From: Comamonas suwonensis
GTDB lineage: Bacteria > Pseudomonadota > Gammaproteobacteria > Burkholderiales > Burkholderiaceae_C
Length of the DNA: 64,000 bases
Reading direction: 5' to 3'
Assembly (NCBI RefSeq): GCF_012844455.2
Contig: NZ_JABBCQ020000004.1
Coordinates: 186,001 to 250,000, forward strand
Both the position numbers and the translations under genes were made by a program. Below the pieces are notes generated by a model that saw only the letters and a list, made by a program, of their open reading frames with translations, ran no database searches and had not been told where the DNA came from. This document shows, piece after piece, positions 44,752 through 55,604 of the stretch (position 1 is its first letter; every line of letters begins with the position of its first letter).

Positions 44752-45225
44752 ATGCCACCTCGTCCCAACCTCCCCCCTCAGCCTTTGCCCGAAGACAAGG
44801 AGCTGGTTCTCAAAGTCGTCCCCATGCCTGCCGATGTCAATGCCAATGGCGACATCTTTGGTGGCTGGGTCATGGCTCAGGTGGACTTGGCAGGTTCGGT
44901 GCTGCCCCAGCGTATCAGCCACACCCGCATGGTGACGGTAGCCGTCAACGAATTCATCTTCAAGCAACCGGTGCGCGTGGGCGACATTCTGTCCTTCTAC
45001 GCCGGTGTGCTGCATGTGGGCCGTACTTCGGTCACGGTGAATGTGGAAGTGTTTGCCGAACGTTTCTCGGATCAGGGCAAGTTCGTCAAAGTCACCGAGG
45101 CCCGCCTGACCTATGTGGCCATTGATGCCACCGGCAAGCCACAGGCCCTGCCCGATACCGAACAGACCCGTGCATGGCGCGAAGCCATTCAGTCGCAGGA
45201 GCAGAGCGCGCCTCAGAAACGCTGA
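44752..45225 (+). CDS. Acyl-CoA thioesterase, YciA type
   Basis: A ~157-residue hot-dog thioesterase. The signature NANGDIFGGWVMAQVDLAGS and TVAVNEFIFKQPVRVGDIL match YciA. The catalytic Asp is in the GDIFGGW region. It hydrolyses a broad range of acyl-CoAs. The ATG at 44752 is used; the frame continues up to a TTG at 44710, and neither has a good ribosome-binding site. A bidirectional terminator follows. Confidence 0.87.
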   Translation: MPPRPNLPPQPLPEDKELVLKVVPMPADVNANGDIFGGWVMAQVDLAGSVLPQRISHTRMVTVAVNEFIFKQPVRVGDILSFYAGVLHVGRTSVTVNVEVFAERFSDQGKFVKVTEARLTYVAIDATGKPQALPDTEQTRAWREAIQSQEQSAPQKR

Positions 45226-45243
45226 GTCCTCTCTTCATGGCAC

Positions 45244-45273
45244 AAAAAAAGCGACTCAATGAGTCGCTTTTTT
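45244..45273. terminator. Bidirectional terminator between the YciA-type gene and the bactofilin gene
   Basis: GCGACTC and GAGTCGC arms around AAT, with A7 before and T6 after the stem, so it can end transcripts from both sides. Confidence 0.85.
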
Positions 45274-45293
45274 CATGGGCTGTGCGCGGAATT

Positions 45294-45917
45294 TCAGGCA
45301 ACGGCGGCGATGCCTGTTGCCTCTGCCGTGCTGGCGACCGCGCTCAAAGGGCTGGTGCTGAGCGTGCTGATGGATTTGCCCCGGCTGCTGCTGGTAGCAC
45401 TTGCGCTGCTGGCTGCGGCTGAAAAGCCTGTACCGGCTTCGATCTGGCCTGTCAGCTCACCGCCCTCTTCGATCACAACCTTGCCGTAACGAATCTTGCC
45501 GCTGACCTTGCCGGAACCATAAATCACCAGCTTCTCGCGCACAGTCAACGAGCCATCAAAGCGGCCGTGAATTTCGGCGATGTCAATTTCTGCCGTGCCG
45601 TGAAAGGCACCGTTCTCGGCAATCCTGATGACGCGGGAGTTCATGGTCGCCTCAACCGTGCCTTCAACCACCAGAGTGTCGCAGTCGGTAATTTCCACGC
45701 CCTTGAGCTTGATGTTGGGGCCCACGGTGAGCTGGCTGCCACCCGTTGCCTCCGTCACAGGAGCGGCAGGCGGCGTTGCCGGGCGCATATTGCTGGAGGG
45801 CTGCACACCCAGTCCAGAGCTGTTCAAAGTACCTGCCGAAGGAATCCCTGTTGCGGAATTGCGGGAAGAAAAAGTATCGTTTTCGCGTTTACCAAAGAAC
45901 GGGTTTTGCACAGCCAT
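45294..45917 (-). CDS. Bactofilin (polymer-forming cytoskeletal protein)
   Basis: A 207-residue protein. A Ser/Pro/Gly-rich N-terminal tail (~60 residues) precedes the bactofilin beta-helix (about 62-165: GPNIKLKGVEITDCDTLVVE, IAENGAFHGTAEIDIAEIHG, SGKIRYGKVVIEEGGELTGQ), followed by an Ala/Ser/Thr-rich tail. Bactofilins polymerise without nucleotides and place cell-envelope or motility proteins. GGAGG lies eight bases before the ATG. Monocistronic. Confidence 0.9.
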   Translation of the reverse strand: MAVQNPFFGKRENDTFSSRNSATGIPSAGTLNSSGLGVQPSSNMRPATPPAAPVTEATGGSQLTVGPNIKLKGVEITDCDTLVVEGTVEATMNSRVIRIAENGAFHGTAEIDIAEIHGRFDGSLTVREKLVIYGSGKVSGKIRYGKVVIEEGGELTGQIEAGTGFSAAASSASATSSSRGKSISTLSTSPLSAVASTAEATGIAAVA

Positions 45918-46160
45918 GGCAGGAGCCTCCTTGTCAGAAAACGCCGATCCTACGCAGCATCAATGGCTATATTTGCCGTTATCTCGCAAGAACAGTAAGC
46001 AAAGCTTTCACAAGTTTCAGTTACTTGCATGCATTGCTTCATCTCACACCATGCAATATTTGGCTGCATACTGGCAAGCGTTCACTTGCCTGTTTTTAAG
46101 GCATTTCAGACCTCTAGCCCAAGACTGGAGAGCGCAGCGCGCTCTCTTTTCAGGAGAAAC

Positions 46161-46676
46161 TCAAGAAACGATATAGGCCGCTGTACCAGTGGACAGCAGT
46201 TCGCCATCGGCAGACAGAAACTCCATCTGGGTATTGGCAACACGTGAGCCCAGGCGGATCACCTTGGCGGTGAGCAAGAATTCCTTCCCAATACCGGGGC
46301 GCAGATAGTCGACACGCAAGTCGATCGTGCCCAGCCGGGAAAAGCGCTGCAGACGCTGCATGGGCGTGTCATCCATATGGCGGGCAGCAATAGCGGCCAT
46401 GACTGCCAGACCGCCCATTGAGTCCAGTCCCGCGCTGATAACGCCGCCATGAATGCGCTCATAGGCCGCATGCCCTATCAATTCAGGCCGCATGGCGATA
46501 TGGCCATGCACCAAGGCTGGTGAAATTTCACCGATCTTGAGGCCTATGGTCTGATTGAAGGCCACGCGCTTTTCAAAAATCTCGTGCAAACCGGCGAGAA
46601 ATTCAGGCTCGAACTGAACAATCTCTGCCTGAGTATTCTTGCGACTCTTAGCAGCAAGTGAAACCTGAGTTGTCAT
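46161..46676 (-). CDS. PaaI/YigI-type hot-dog thioesterase
   Basis: A 171-residue thioesterase. The block IHGGVISAGLDSMGGLAVMA carries the HGG...D/E active-site pattern of the PaaI-type family; LQRFSRLGTIDLRVDYLRPG follows. Likely an acyl-CoA thioesterase. Last gene of the beta-oxidation block on this strand. Confidence 0.82.
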   Translation of the reverse strand: MTTQVSLAAKSRKNTQAEIVQFEPEFLAGLHEIFEKRVAFNQTIGLKIGEISPALVHGHIAMRPELIGHAAYERIHGGVISAGLDSMGGLAVMAAIAARHMDDTPMQRLQRFSRLGTIDLRVDYLRPGIGKEFLLTAKVIRLGSRVANTQMEFLSADGELLSTGTAAYIVS

Positions 46677-46732
46677 GGATTCGCTTTCAGAGCAAAGAAA
46701 AAAGAATCGCCCAGCAACGGGCGATTTTCAGA

Positions 46733-46775
46733 TCAGCACTTGCTGAAGTCAGGGTGACGCTTTTGACGAAAACAC
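46733..46775 (-). pseudogene. Possible 3' remnant of a second enoyl-CoA hydratase gene
   Basis: In one minus-strand frame this reads RQKRHPDFSKC and a stop, almost the same as the end of the intact neighbour (EKRHPDFSKY, stop at 46817). The spacing of ~80 bases suggests a partial duplication or a decayed tandem paralogue. Only about a dozen codons are recognisable. Confidence 0.4.
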
Positions 46776-46816
46776 CTCCCATCGCTTCGCTCACGCCAGC
46801 TTCACTGGCGTGGATT

Positions 46817-47611
46817 TCAGTACTTGCTGAAATCCGGGTGGCGTTTTTCCATAAAAGATGTCAGCGCTTCTTTGGCGGCAGGCTCACGCAGCATGCGGGC
46901 GAAGACAGCGCCTTCTTCCGCAATGCGCTCGCTCACCGCCTTGGCCTGGCCGCCCTTCATCAGACGCTTGGTTTCGATCAGCGAAGACAGGGGCTTGCGC
47001 GCCAGCTTCTTGGCCTGAGCCTGCGCCACGCCATTGCATTCGTTAGGCGGCACCACGCGATTGACCAGACCCACTTCCAGTGCGGCTTCAGCCATGAAGG
47101 GCTCGCCCAGCAGCAGCGCCTCGGCCGCTCGGTGGTAGCCCAGCATTTGCGGCAGCAACAAGCTGGATGCGGCTTCGGGGCAGACACCCAGGTTGATGAA
47201 GGGCAGCGAGAAGGCCGCGTTGTCACCCGCATAAACCAGGTCGCAATGCAGCAGCAGCGTTGTACCAATGCCTACTGCCGGGCCACAGACGGCGGCAACC
47301 AGTGGCTTGGGGAAGGCCGAGACTTCCTGCAGAAAACGCCACACCGGGGCATCAGCCCCCATGGCACCGGGGGTCGATGTTTGCTTAAGGAAGTCAGCAA
47401 TATCGTTGCCCGCGCTGAAGATGGCGATATCACCCTGGAACACCACCACGCGCACGCCCGCATCGGTCTTGGCCGATACCAGCGCATCTGCCATCTGCGT
47501 GTACATGGCTTCAGTGAAAGAGTTTTTCTTTGCTGCGCGGTTGAAGGTGATGGTGCAAACGCCCTCTTCGGTGTGCACCAGAATGTCCTGGGAATCCTGG
47601 GTATTGCTCAT
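46817..47611 (-). CDS. Enoyl-CoA hydratase
   Basis: A 264-residue crotonase. Motifs: FNRAAKKNSFTEAMYTQMA, DIAIFSAGNDIADFL (oxyanion hole), VCGPAVGIGTTLLLHCDLVY, and FINLGVCPEAASSLLLPQML with the catalytic Glu position at PEA. It probably hydrates 2-enoyl-CoAs in this beta-oxidation cluster. It lies 45 bases after the thioesterase gene on the same strand. Confidence 0.87.
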   Translation of the reverse strand: MSNTQDSQDILVHTEEGVCTITFNRAAKKNSFTEAMYTQMADALVSAKTDAGVRVVVFQGDIAIFSAGNDIADFLKQTSTPGAMGADAPVWRFLQEVSAFPKPLVAAVCGPAVGIGTTLLLHCDLVYAGDNAAFSLPFINLGVCPEAASSLLLPQMLGYHRAAEALLLGEPFMAEAALEVGLVNRVVPPNECNGVAQAQAKKLARKPLSSLIETKRLMKGGQAKAVSERIAEEGAVFARMLREPAAKEALTSFMEKRHPDFSKY

Positions 47612-47656
47612 GGTCTTGCCTTATCGAATGGTGGATCGGTCGCCGGATTCGGCGCC

Positions 47657-48490
47657 TTATTCCTTGTAATAAACAATCTGGTGGCTGGTGGCCAGCATCT
47701 GGCCAGACTGGCTCCACAACTGGGCTGTCTGGTCAAAAAAGCCGTTGCGGAACTCCTGCCCGCGCGCCTGCGCCAGCAGCAGGTCATCGCCCACAGCGGC
47801 CAGCTCCTCACGCCCGGCATGAAAGTACACGGTGATGGACACCGTGCCCGCCGGAACGCGTTTGGCGCGGCGCAGCCACGCCCGCGGAAAGAACACGTCA
47901 GAGACCGCAGCCAGCGACGCAAAATCCAGCGGACGCGGCGGATTGTCTCTCACCCACAGCTGCGTCAGAGAGTCGCGCTCTGAGCCGTCTTCCTCTTTAG
48001 GCAAAATACCGTGCACAAAACGCATCTCATAGCGGGCGAGCCACTCAACACCTTTGAATAGTGGCGGTACACGCTCAAACTCTGCCGCTGGCTTGACGGC
48101 GGGCATGGGCATATCGCTCACGCTCCAGGTCTCGCGGCGCACAGCGGTTACGGCGGTGGCGGTGGTCACCACCTGCATCTTGCCGTCTGCGTCAGGCTGC
48201 AGCACGGTCAAAATCCAGTGCTGGGTCGAGCGGTTGGTGCGCACCGGGTTGGCATCAATCTCGAAAGCACCGGGACCGACCGCCGCAGCGTAATTGACGG
48301 TGATGGAGATCGGGTCCCCCAGACATTGCGGGTGCTGCTGCATGGCCTGAACCAGGCTGGCAGCCGTGATGCCGCCATAGGGTCCGACCATGTTCCAGTA
48401 ATCCGGCGATGCTTGCCCACGGTACTGATTGGGCACTCCCGTGGCAGTCAGGGCCACGGCACGATCAAAGGGGTGGAGGTCTGTGCTCAT
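47657..48490 (-). CDS. Acyl-CoA thioesterase, TesB-like double hot-dog
   Basis: A 277-residue protein with two hot-dog repeats: the first includes NMVGPYGGITAASLVQAMQ, and the second DVFFPRAWLRRAKRVPAGTV with VSITVYFHAG. This is the acyl-CoA thioesterase 'family protein' (TesB/Acot8-like) fold. The ATG at 48490 (MSTDLHPFDRA) starts at the family-like N-terminus; 30 further upstream codons look non-coding. Fits removal of CoA from stalled acyl chains in the same operon. Confidence 0.82.
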   Translation of the reverse strand: MSTDLHPFDRAVALTATGVPNQYRGQASPDYWNMVGPYGGITAASLVQAMQQHPQCLGDPISITVNYAAAVGPGAFEIDANPVRTNRSTQHWILTVLQPDADGKMQVVTTATAVTAVRRETWSVSDMPMPAVKPAAEFERVPPLFKGVEWLARYEMRFVHGILPKEEDGSERDSLTQLWVRDNPPRPLDFASLAAVSDVFFPRAWLRRAKRVPAGTVSITVYFHAGREELAAVGDDLLLAQARGQEFRNGFFDQTAQLWSQSGQMLATSHQIVYYKE

Positions 48491-48542
48491 AGGTCTCAGT
48501 GTTGCCCAAGGGCAGGAATGAAGGCCGTCAAACAGGTGACTC

Positions 48543-49466
48543 TTACGGCCTAAACAAGGGTTTGCCAGGGCTTCGATCACCCACGCGCCAGCTCTGCAGC
48601 AATGGCAACAGGGGCCGCCACAGTAGCTCAGCCATCTCTTCTCTGAAATACCCCAGATGGCCTATGCGCCCTGCTGGAGCCAGCGCCGCGCTCACATGCT
48701 CCAGCGTGCTGGGCGCACTCTGGTACCAGCCCACCAGCGACTGCACGCTGGCCAGTGACATCATTTCGTCGTCTTCCATATATAAAGCGTGCAGCGGGTA
48801 GTGGGCGGCGGCATAGGCATCGGCCACCCATTCGCCTTCAATGCCCATGGCGTAACGCGGATTCATGCACCAGCGCCGCCATTGCCAGAGCACGCCTGCA
48901 GGCAAGTCACCGACCATACCCAGCTTGCGCCCCGGAAATGAGCCGTACAGCCAAGTCGCCAGCGGCGCCACGCCCCACCAAAAAAGTCGAATAACGCGTT
49001 TGGTGGGTGCAGCGTTATCGCGCCAGTAACCGCTGCCGCTGGCCACGGAAAGCAGGCCGTTGATGGGCAAAGGCGTTGCAGCCAGACCCGGCAGCTGCGA
49101 GCCCACGCTGTGGCCAATCCAGATCAGGGCTTGATCGGGAAACTGGCTTTTAAGCTGCGCGGCAACCCGCTCGCAATCCTTGGCCCAGTCCAGCAGATCG
49201 GCCTTGGCCTCGCGCAGAGGTCCTTGCAGCGAGAGGCCATGGTCGCGGTAGTCAAACGTGGTCACGCCGTAGCCCTGCTCTGCCAGCCAGCGCGCAAAGG
49301 GCTGGTAATAGCTTTGCTGCACGCCCATGGCAGGGGCCACAACCACTTGCGCCTGCGCCGTGGCTGTCGTGGGTTGACATTGGCGCAGCACCAGATGGGC
49401 CGGACCGACGGAGATGGGCAAGTTCATCTCCGTCCATTGCACTGCAGGCTGCGGAGTGGTCTGCAT
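48543..49466 (-). CDS. Alpha/beta-hydrolase (COG4757-like)
   Basis: A 307-residue alpha/beta-hydrolase. The nucleophile elbow reads IGHSVGSQ, and VVAPAMGVQQSYYQPFARWL with TTFDYRDHGLS mark the family. The C-terminal LGYFREEMAELLW region is also typical, with His in RIGHLGYF as the likely catalytic His. Substrate unknown; context suggests an ester or thioester of a fatty or alicyclic acid. It begins 16 bases after the thiolase stop. Confidence 0.82.
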   Translation of the reverse strand: MQTTPQPAVQWTEMNLPISVGPAHLVLRQCQPTTATAQAQVVVAPAMGVQQSYYQPFARWLAEQGYGVTTFDYRDHGLSLQGPLREAKADLLDWAKDCERVAAQLKSQFPDQALIWIGHSVGSQLPGLAATPLPINGLLSVASGSGYWRDNAAPTKRVIRLFWWGVAPLATWLYGSFPGRKLGMVGDLPAGVLWQWRRWCMNPRYAMGIEGEWVADAYAAAHYPLHALYMEDDEMMSLASVQSLVGWYQSAPSTLEHVSAALAPAGRIGHLGYFREEMAELLWRPLLPLLQSWRVGDRSPGKPLFRP

Positions 49467-49482
49467 CAAATGCCTGCGCCGC

Positions 49483-50679
49483 TTAAACGCGCTCGAAGAT
49501 GCCGGCTGCGCCCTGGCCCATGCCCACGCACATGGTCACCATGCCGTACCTGAGCTGCTTGCGGCGCAGCGCGTGCACCACGGTCGCCGCACGAATCGCA
49601 CCCGTCGCACCCAGCGGGTGGCCCAGTGCAATCGCGCCGCCCATGGGATTGACCTTGCTGGGATCGAGATTGAGCGTATTGATCACCGCCAGAGACTGGG
49701 CTGCAAAAGCCTCGTTCAGCTCAATCCAGTCCATGTCGTTCTGGCTGAGACCGGCATAACGCAGCGCGGCAGGGATGGCCTCAATCGGGCCAATGCCCAT
49801 GATCGAGGGCGGAACACCTCTGCTCGCATAGCTCACAAAGCGCGCCAGCGGCGTCAGGCCAAAACGCTTAACGGCATCGCCACTGGCCAGAATCAGTGCA
49901 CCTGCACCATCGCTGGTCTGCGAGCTATTACCTGCCGTGACCGAGCCACGCGCCGCAAACACGGTGCGCAACTTGGCCAGACCTTCGATGCTGGTATCTG
50001 GGCGCGGGCCTTCATCCAGGCTCACGGTGCGGGTGCTGATAACAGGCTCACCAGTGGCAATGTTCAGCGTGCGGTCTGTCACTTCAATCGGCGTGATTTC
50101 GTCAGCGAACTCGCCCGCCTGCTGGGCTGCAATGGCGCGGCGATGCGACTCCAGCGCAAACGCGTCCTGCGCTTCGCGGCTGACATTCCACTGCTGGGCC
50201 ACCTTCTCGGCCGTCAGGCCCATGCCATAGGCAATGCCTACATCTCCATCGCGCTCGAATATGGTGGGCGACAGGCTGGGCGAATTGCCCATCATGGGCA
50301 CCATGCTCATGCTTTCCACACCGGCGGCAACCATCACATCGGCCTCGCCCACACGAATACGGTCAGCGGCCATGGCCACGGCAGATAAACCCGAGGCACA
50401 GAAGCGGTTGACGGTAATGCCGCCAATGCTGGTGGGCAGCCCCGCCAGCACCGCGCCAATGCGCGCCACATTCAGGCCTTGCTGACCTTCAGGAATGGCG
50501 CAGCCGCAAATGATGTCTTCAATGGCCTTGGGGTCTAGGCCGGGAACCTGAGCCAGCGCTGCTTTCAGCGTGGTGGCCAGCAGATCATCAGGGCGGTAGT
50601 TACGAAACACGCCCTTGTGCGAACGACCAATGGGCGTGCGCGTTGCGGCAACGATGTAGGCGTCTTGTACTTGTTTCAT
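49483..50679 (-). CDS. fadA: Acetyl-CoA C-acyltransferase (thiolase)
   Basis: A 398-residue thiolase that cleaves 3-ketoacyl-CoA in beta-oxidation. Nucleophile Cys94 is in NRFCASGLSA; later active-site blocks are GGAIALGHPLGATGAI (His) and CVGMGQGAAGIFE (Cys). The start MKQVQDAYIVAATRTPIG at 50679 is family-like; the frame continues 30 codons upstream into the end of the FadN-type gene. 22 bases separate it from that gene, its functional partner. Confidence 0.92.
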   Translation of the reverse strand: MKQVQDAYIVAATRTPIGRSHKGVFRNYRPDDLLATTLKAALAQVPGLDPKAIEDIICGCAIPEGQQGLNVARIGAVLAGLPTSIGGITVNRFCASGLSAVAMAADRIRVGEADVMVAAGVESMSMVPMMGNSPSLSPTIFERDGDVGIAYGMGLTAEKVAQQWNVSREAQDAFALESHRRAIAAQQAGEFADEITPIEVTDRTLNIATGEPVISTRTVSLDEGPRPDTSIEGLAKLRTVFAARGSVTAGNSSQTSDGAGALILASGDAVKRFGLTPLARFVSYASRGVPPSIMGIGPIEAIPAALRYAGLSQNDMDWIELNEAFAAQSLAVINTLNLDPSKVNPMGGAIALGHPLGATGAIRAATVVHALRRKQLRYGMVTMCVGMGQGAAGIFERV

Positions 50680-50701
50680 TTTTGAATCTCCTCGCTTCGC
50701 C

Positions 50702-53128
50702 TTAGTTGCGCACCGGCTTGCCGGTATTGAGCATGCCCAAGATACGTTCATGGGTCTTGGGATGAGCAATCAAATGGCAGAAAGCCTTGCGCTCCAGCTT
50801 CATCAGATAGGCCTCATCCACCAGCGTTCCGGCATCCACATCGCCGCCGCACACCACGTTAGCAATCATTCCTGCGATGTACTGGTCAAACTCGCTGATA
50901 AAACCGCCATCGCGCATATTCACCAGCGATCCCTTGATGGTGGCCTGACCGCTGCGGCCCGCCACGGGGAAGCTGCGCTTGAGCGGTGCGCGCCAGCCGC
51001 TGGCGGCCATAGATTTGGCTTCGTTGATGGCCACAAACAGCACTTCATCTTTGTGGGCCACCACGATGTCGCTTTCCAGCAGATAGCCAAGCTTGCGTGA
51101 CTCCAGTGCGCTGGTGCCCACCTTGGCCATGGCGGCTGCGGTGAAGCCTTCGGTGAGGAAGGGCAGCAAATCCTTGCCTGTGCTGGTCGCAGAATTTTCG
51201 GCAGCGCGGCGGGCGATATAGGTCAGGCCGCCTGCGCCGGGCACCAGGCCCACGCCGACTTCTACCAAGCCGATGTAGCTTTCCATATGCGCCACGCGGC
51301 GGGCCGAATACACGGCCATTTCACAGCCCCCGCCCAGAGCCAGCCCGTGAATGGCCGACACCACTGGTACCTGTGCATAACGCAGGCGCAGCATCAGGTT
51401 TTGCAGCTCTTGCTCGATGCTTTCGATGGCGTCTGCGCCGCCAATCACAAAGGCGGGCATGGTGGCTTCAAGGTCAGCCCCCACGCTGAAAGGCGAATCG
51501 CCCGACCAGATGACCATGCCATCAAAGTCGCTCTCAGCCGTATCCACTGCTTCCATCAGCCCTTCCATGACTTCGGGGCTGATGGCGTGCATCTTGTTCT
51601 TGATGCTGGCGATCAGAACCCGCTTACCGGAGGGACCTTCAGAACCATCGTCGAGTGTCCAGGTACGCAGCGCCTTGGTTTCAGCAATCGTGGTGCCAGC
51701 GGTCTGCCAGTCAGGCAGGTTGGTTTCGCCCAGCAGCTTTTCAGGGAAGATCTGGCGTTCGTACACCGGCAGCACGCGGCGCGGCACAAATTGGGCCTGA
51801 GATGCGCTCCACGAACCATTGCCCGTGTGCACGCCACCGGCTTCAGCCACCGGGCCTTCAAACACCCACTTAGGCAGCGGCGCCTTGCACAGCGCCTTGC
51901 CTGCATCAATATCTTCCTGAACCATCTTTGCCACATCCAGCCAGCCAGCGTCTTGCCACAGCTCGAACGGGCCTTGCTGCATGCCATAGCCCCAGCGCAT
52001 GGCCTGATCCAGATCGCGTGCGCAGTCGGCAATATGCTCCAGATGCACGGCAGCGTAATGGAAGCTGTCGCGCAGAATGGCCCAGAGGAACTGGCCTTCC
52101 TTACCTTCGGCATTGCGCAGCAGTTTCAGGCGTTCAGCTGCGGGCTTTTTGAGCATGCGGCCATACACCTCGTCGGCCTTGCCACCGGCTGGAATGTAGT
52201 CCTCGCTGGCCAGCTCGAACTGCATGGTTTCACGACCCACGCGCTTGTAAAAGCCCTGCTTGGTTTTATTACCCAAAAAGCCGAGGTCCAGCAGCTTTTG
52301 CAGCACCTTGGGTGTGCCAAAGTTAGCAAAGAAGGGGTCGCTTTGCTCGTTCAGGTTCTCCTGCATGGTCTTGATGACGTGGGCCATGGTGTCCAGGCCC
52401 ACCACATCCGCAGTGCGGAAGGTACCGCTTGATGCACGGCCCAGCTTTTTGCCGGTGAGGTCATCGACCACATCAAAGTTCAAACCAAAATTCTCGGCCT
52501 GCTTCATGGTGGAAAGCATGCCCGCAATACCAATGCGGTTGGCGATGAAGTTGGGCGTGTCATGCGCGCGAACCACACCCTTGCCTAGCACCGCAGTCAC
52601 GAAGGTTTCAAGCTGATCCAGCACTTCGGGCTGGGTCGTGGGCGTGTTGATCAACTCCACCAGCTGCATATAGCGCGGTGGGTTGAAGAAGTGAATGCCG
52701 CAAAAACGCGGCTTGATCGCATCGGGCAAAGCCTCGCTGAGCTTGGTGATGGACAGACCCGAAGTGTTGGAGGCCACCAGCGCATGCTTGGCAATGAAGG
52801 GGGCGACCTTGTGATACAGGTCCAGCTTCCAGTCCATGCGCTCGGCAATGGCTTCGATGACCAGATCGCAACCCTTGAGCAGCTTCATGTGCTCTTCGTA
52901 ATTCGCGGGCTGAATCAGATCCACATCATCGGCCACACCAATGGGCGAAGGCTTGAGCTTTTTGAGATTGGCGATGGCGCGCTCTGCAATGCCGCTCTTG
53001 GAGCCTTCTTTGGCGGGCAGGTCAAACAAAATGACCGGCACCTTGACGTTGACCAGATGGGCGGCAATCTGCGCACCCATCACGCCCGCACCCAGCACGG
53101 CGACTTTTTTCACATTGAATCGGGACAT
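50702..53128 (-). CDS. Bifunctional 3-hydroxyacyl-CoA dehydrogenase / enoyl-CoA hydratase (FadN-type order)
   Basis: An 808-residue enzyme. Unlike FadB, the dehydrogenase comes first: the NAD site is VAVLGAGVMGAQIAAHL (9-25) and the catalytic region GIHFFNPPRYMQLVELI. The crotonase part (about 490-700) has SPFSVGADLEA, GLALGGGCEMAVYSARRVA and EVGVGLVPGAGG. This is the FadN/YusL arrangement. It hydrates and oxidises enoyl-CoAs, handing 3-ketoacyl-CoA to the thiolase encoded 22 bases downstream. Confidence 0.92.
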   Translation of the reverse strand: MSRFNVKKVAVLGAGVMGAQIAAHLVNVKVPVILFDLPAKEGSKSGIAERAIANLKKLKPSPIGVADDVDLIQPANYEEHMKLLKGCDLVIEAIAERMDWKLDLYHKVAPFIAKHALVASNTSGLSITKLSEALPDAIKPRFCGIHFFNPPRYMQLVELINTPTTQPEVLDQLETFVTAVLGKGVVRAHDTPNFIANRIGIAGMLSTMKQAENFGLNFDVVDDLTGKKLGRASSGTFRTADVVGLDTMAHVIKTMQENLNEQSDPFFANFGTPKVLQKLLDLGFLGNKTKQGFYKRVGRETMQFELASEDYIPAGGKADEVYGRMLKKPAAERLKLLRNAEGKEGQFLWAILRDSFHYAAVHLEHIADCARDLDQAMRWGYGMQQGPFELWQDAGWLDVAKMVQEDIDAGKALCKAPLPKWVFEGPVAEAGGVHTGNGSWSASQAQFVPRRVLPVYERQIFPEKLLGETNLPDWQTAGTTIAETKALRTWTLDDGSEGPSGKRVLIASIKNKMHAISPEVMEGLMEAVDTAESDFDGMVIWSGDSPFSVGADLEATMPAFVIGGADAIESIEQELQNLMLRLRYAQVPVVSAIHGLALGGGCEMAVYSARRVAHMESYIGLVEVGVGLVPGAGGLTYIARRAAENSATSTGKDLLPFLTEGFTAAAMAKVGTSALESRKLGYLLESDIVVAHKDEVLFVAINEAKSMAASGWRAPLKRSFPVAGRSGQATIKGSLVNMRDGGFISEFDQYIAGMIANVVCGGDVDAGTLVDEAYLMKLERKAFCHLIAHPKTHERILGMLNTGKPVRN

Positions 53129-53207
53129 GAGCAATGTTCCATTAAGGGCCAGCTGCTGCTTAACCTAGCGTCAAGCAGCTTCAGCACTGGCTGTTTTGTC
53201 TTGAGAT

Positions 53208-53651
53208 TTATTGAACGCGGACCCAGGTCTGCGTGCGCCAGAAGGGGCCGATGGAGCCGCGTACTTCCAGCTTTTTGCCGTCTTCGATGGGCGTCAGCCG
53301 CACGGTGTAGGTCTTGCCGTTTTCGGGGTCGAGAATCTTGCCGCCCTCCCAGACTTCCTTGCCCTCGGCCTTTTTGACGCCGCTGATCAGCGTCATGCCC
53401 ACCATGGGCTTGTCTTTCAGCTCGTCCTTGCACTCGGTGCACAGCTGATTGGGGTCAGCGCCTTTGCGCAGCAGTGCCTCAACCTTGCCGGAGACGATGC
53501 CCCCCGCTTCGGTGATCTTCACCTGCGCCTTGGGCGTGTTTTCTTTCTCGTCCATGCTGCGCCAGGTGCCTAGGGGCGACATCTGCGCCAATGCAGTGGA
53601 CATGCCACCCGCTACCAAAACAAGAGCTGTCAGCGCTTTAATTTTCTTCAT
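53208..53651 (-). CDS. Exported DUF2147 protein
   Basis: A 147-residue protein with a signal peptide (KKIKALTALVLVAGGMSTAL) and a DUF2147 domain (SPLGTWRSMDEKENTPKAQV, LISGVKKAEGKEVWEGGKIL, PENGKTYTVRLT, WVRVQ). A CTEC pair suggests a disulfide or metal site. It is small, periplasmic or outer-membrane-associated, and sits between the acyl-CoA dehydrogenase and FadN-type genes on the same strand. Its role in that operon is unknown; sensing or binding of imported acids is possible. Confidence 0.85.
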   Translation of the reverse strand: MKKIKALTALVLVAGGMSTALAQMSPLGTWRSMDEKENTPKAQVKITEAGGIVSGKVEALLRKGADPNQLCTECKDELKDKPMVGMTLISGVKKAEGKEVWEGGKILDPENGKTYTVRLTPIEDGKKLEVRGSIGPFWRTQTWVRVQ

Positions 53652-53737
53652 TTCCAAGTCCTTTAATATTAAAACAAGGGATGAATCAGCGCATGCAGCT
53701 ACGCTTTCAATAGCGAGGCTGCATGGCTTGTGGAGCT

Positions 53738-55534
<1,797 letters not shown>

Positions 55535-55604
55535 GTGTCGTCTCCTGAGGTAGTTTCGCGTTGGATAGGGTTGCTAGATGGACCGTCGCTTGCCGTGTGG
55601 GGCG

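Noticed and set aside
46136..46158. GAGAGCGC-AGC-GCGCTCTC followed by TTTTC as a terminator
   Set aside because: The T run is on the plus strand where no gene ends; on the minus strand there is no T tail. Too weak to list.
46658..47983. 441-codon open frame on the plus strand
   Set aside because: Covers two crotonase/thioesterase genes on the opposite strand; His/Gln/Arg-rich shadow.
53627..53720. AGCTGTCAGCGCTTTAATTT at the start of the DUF2147 gene resembles the dispersed repeat
   Set aside because: Encodes the signal peptide of a well-supported gene; only one arm is convincing, so not listed as a repeat copy.
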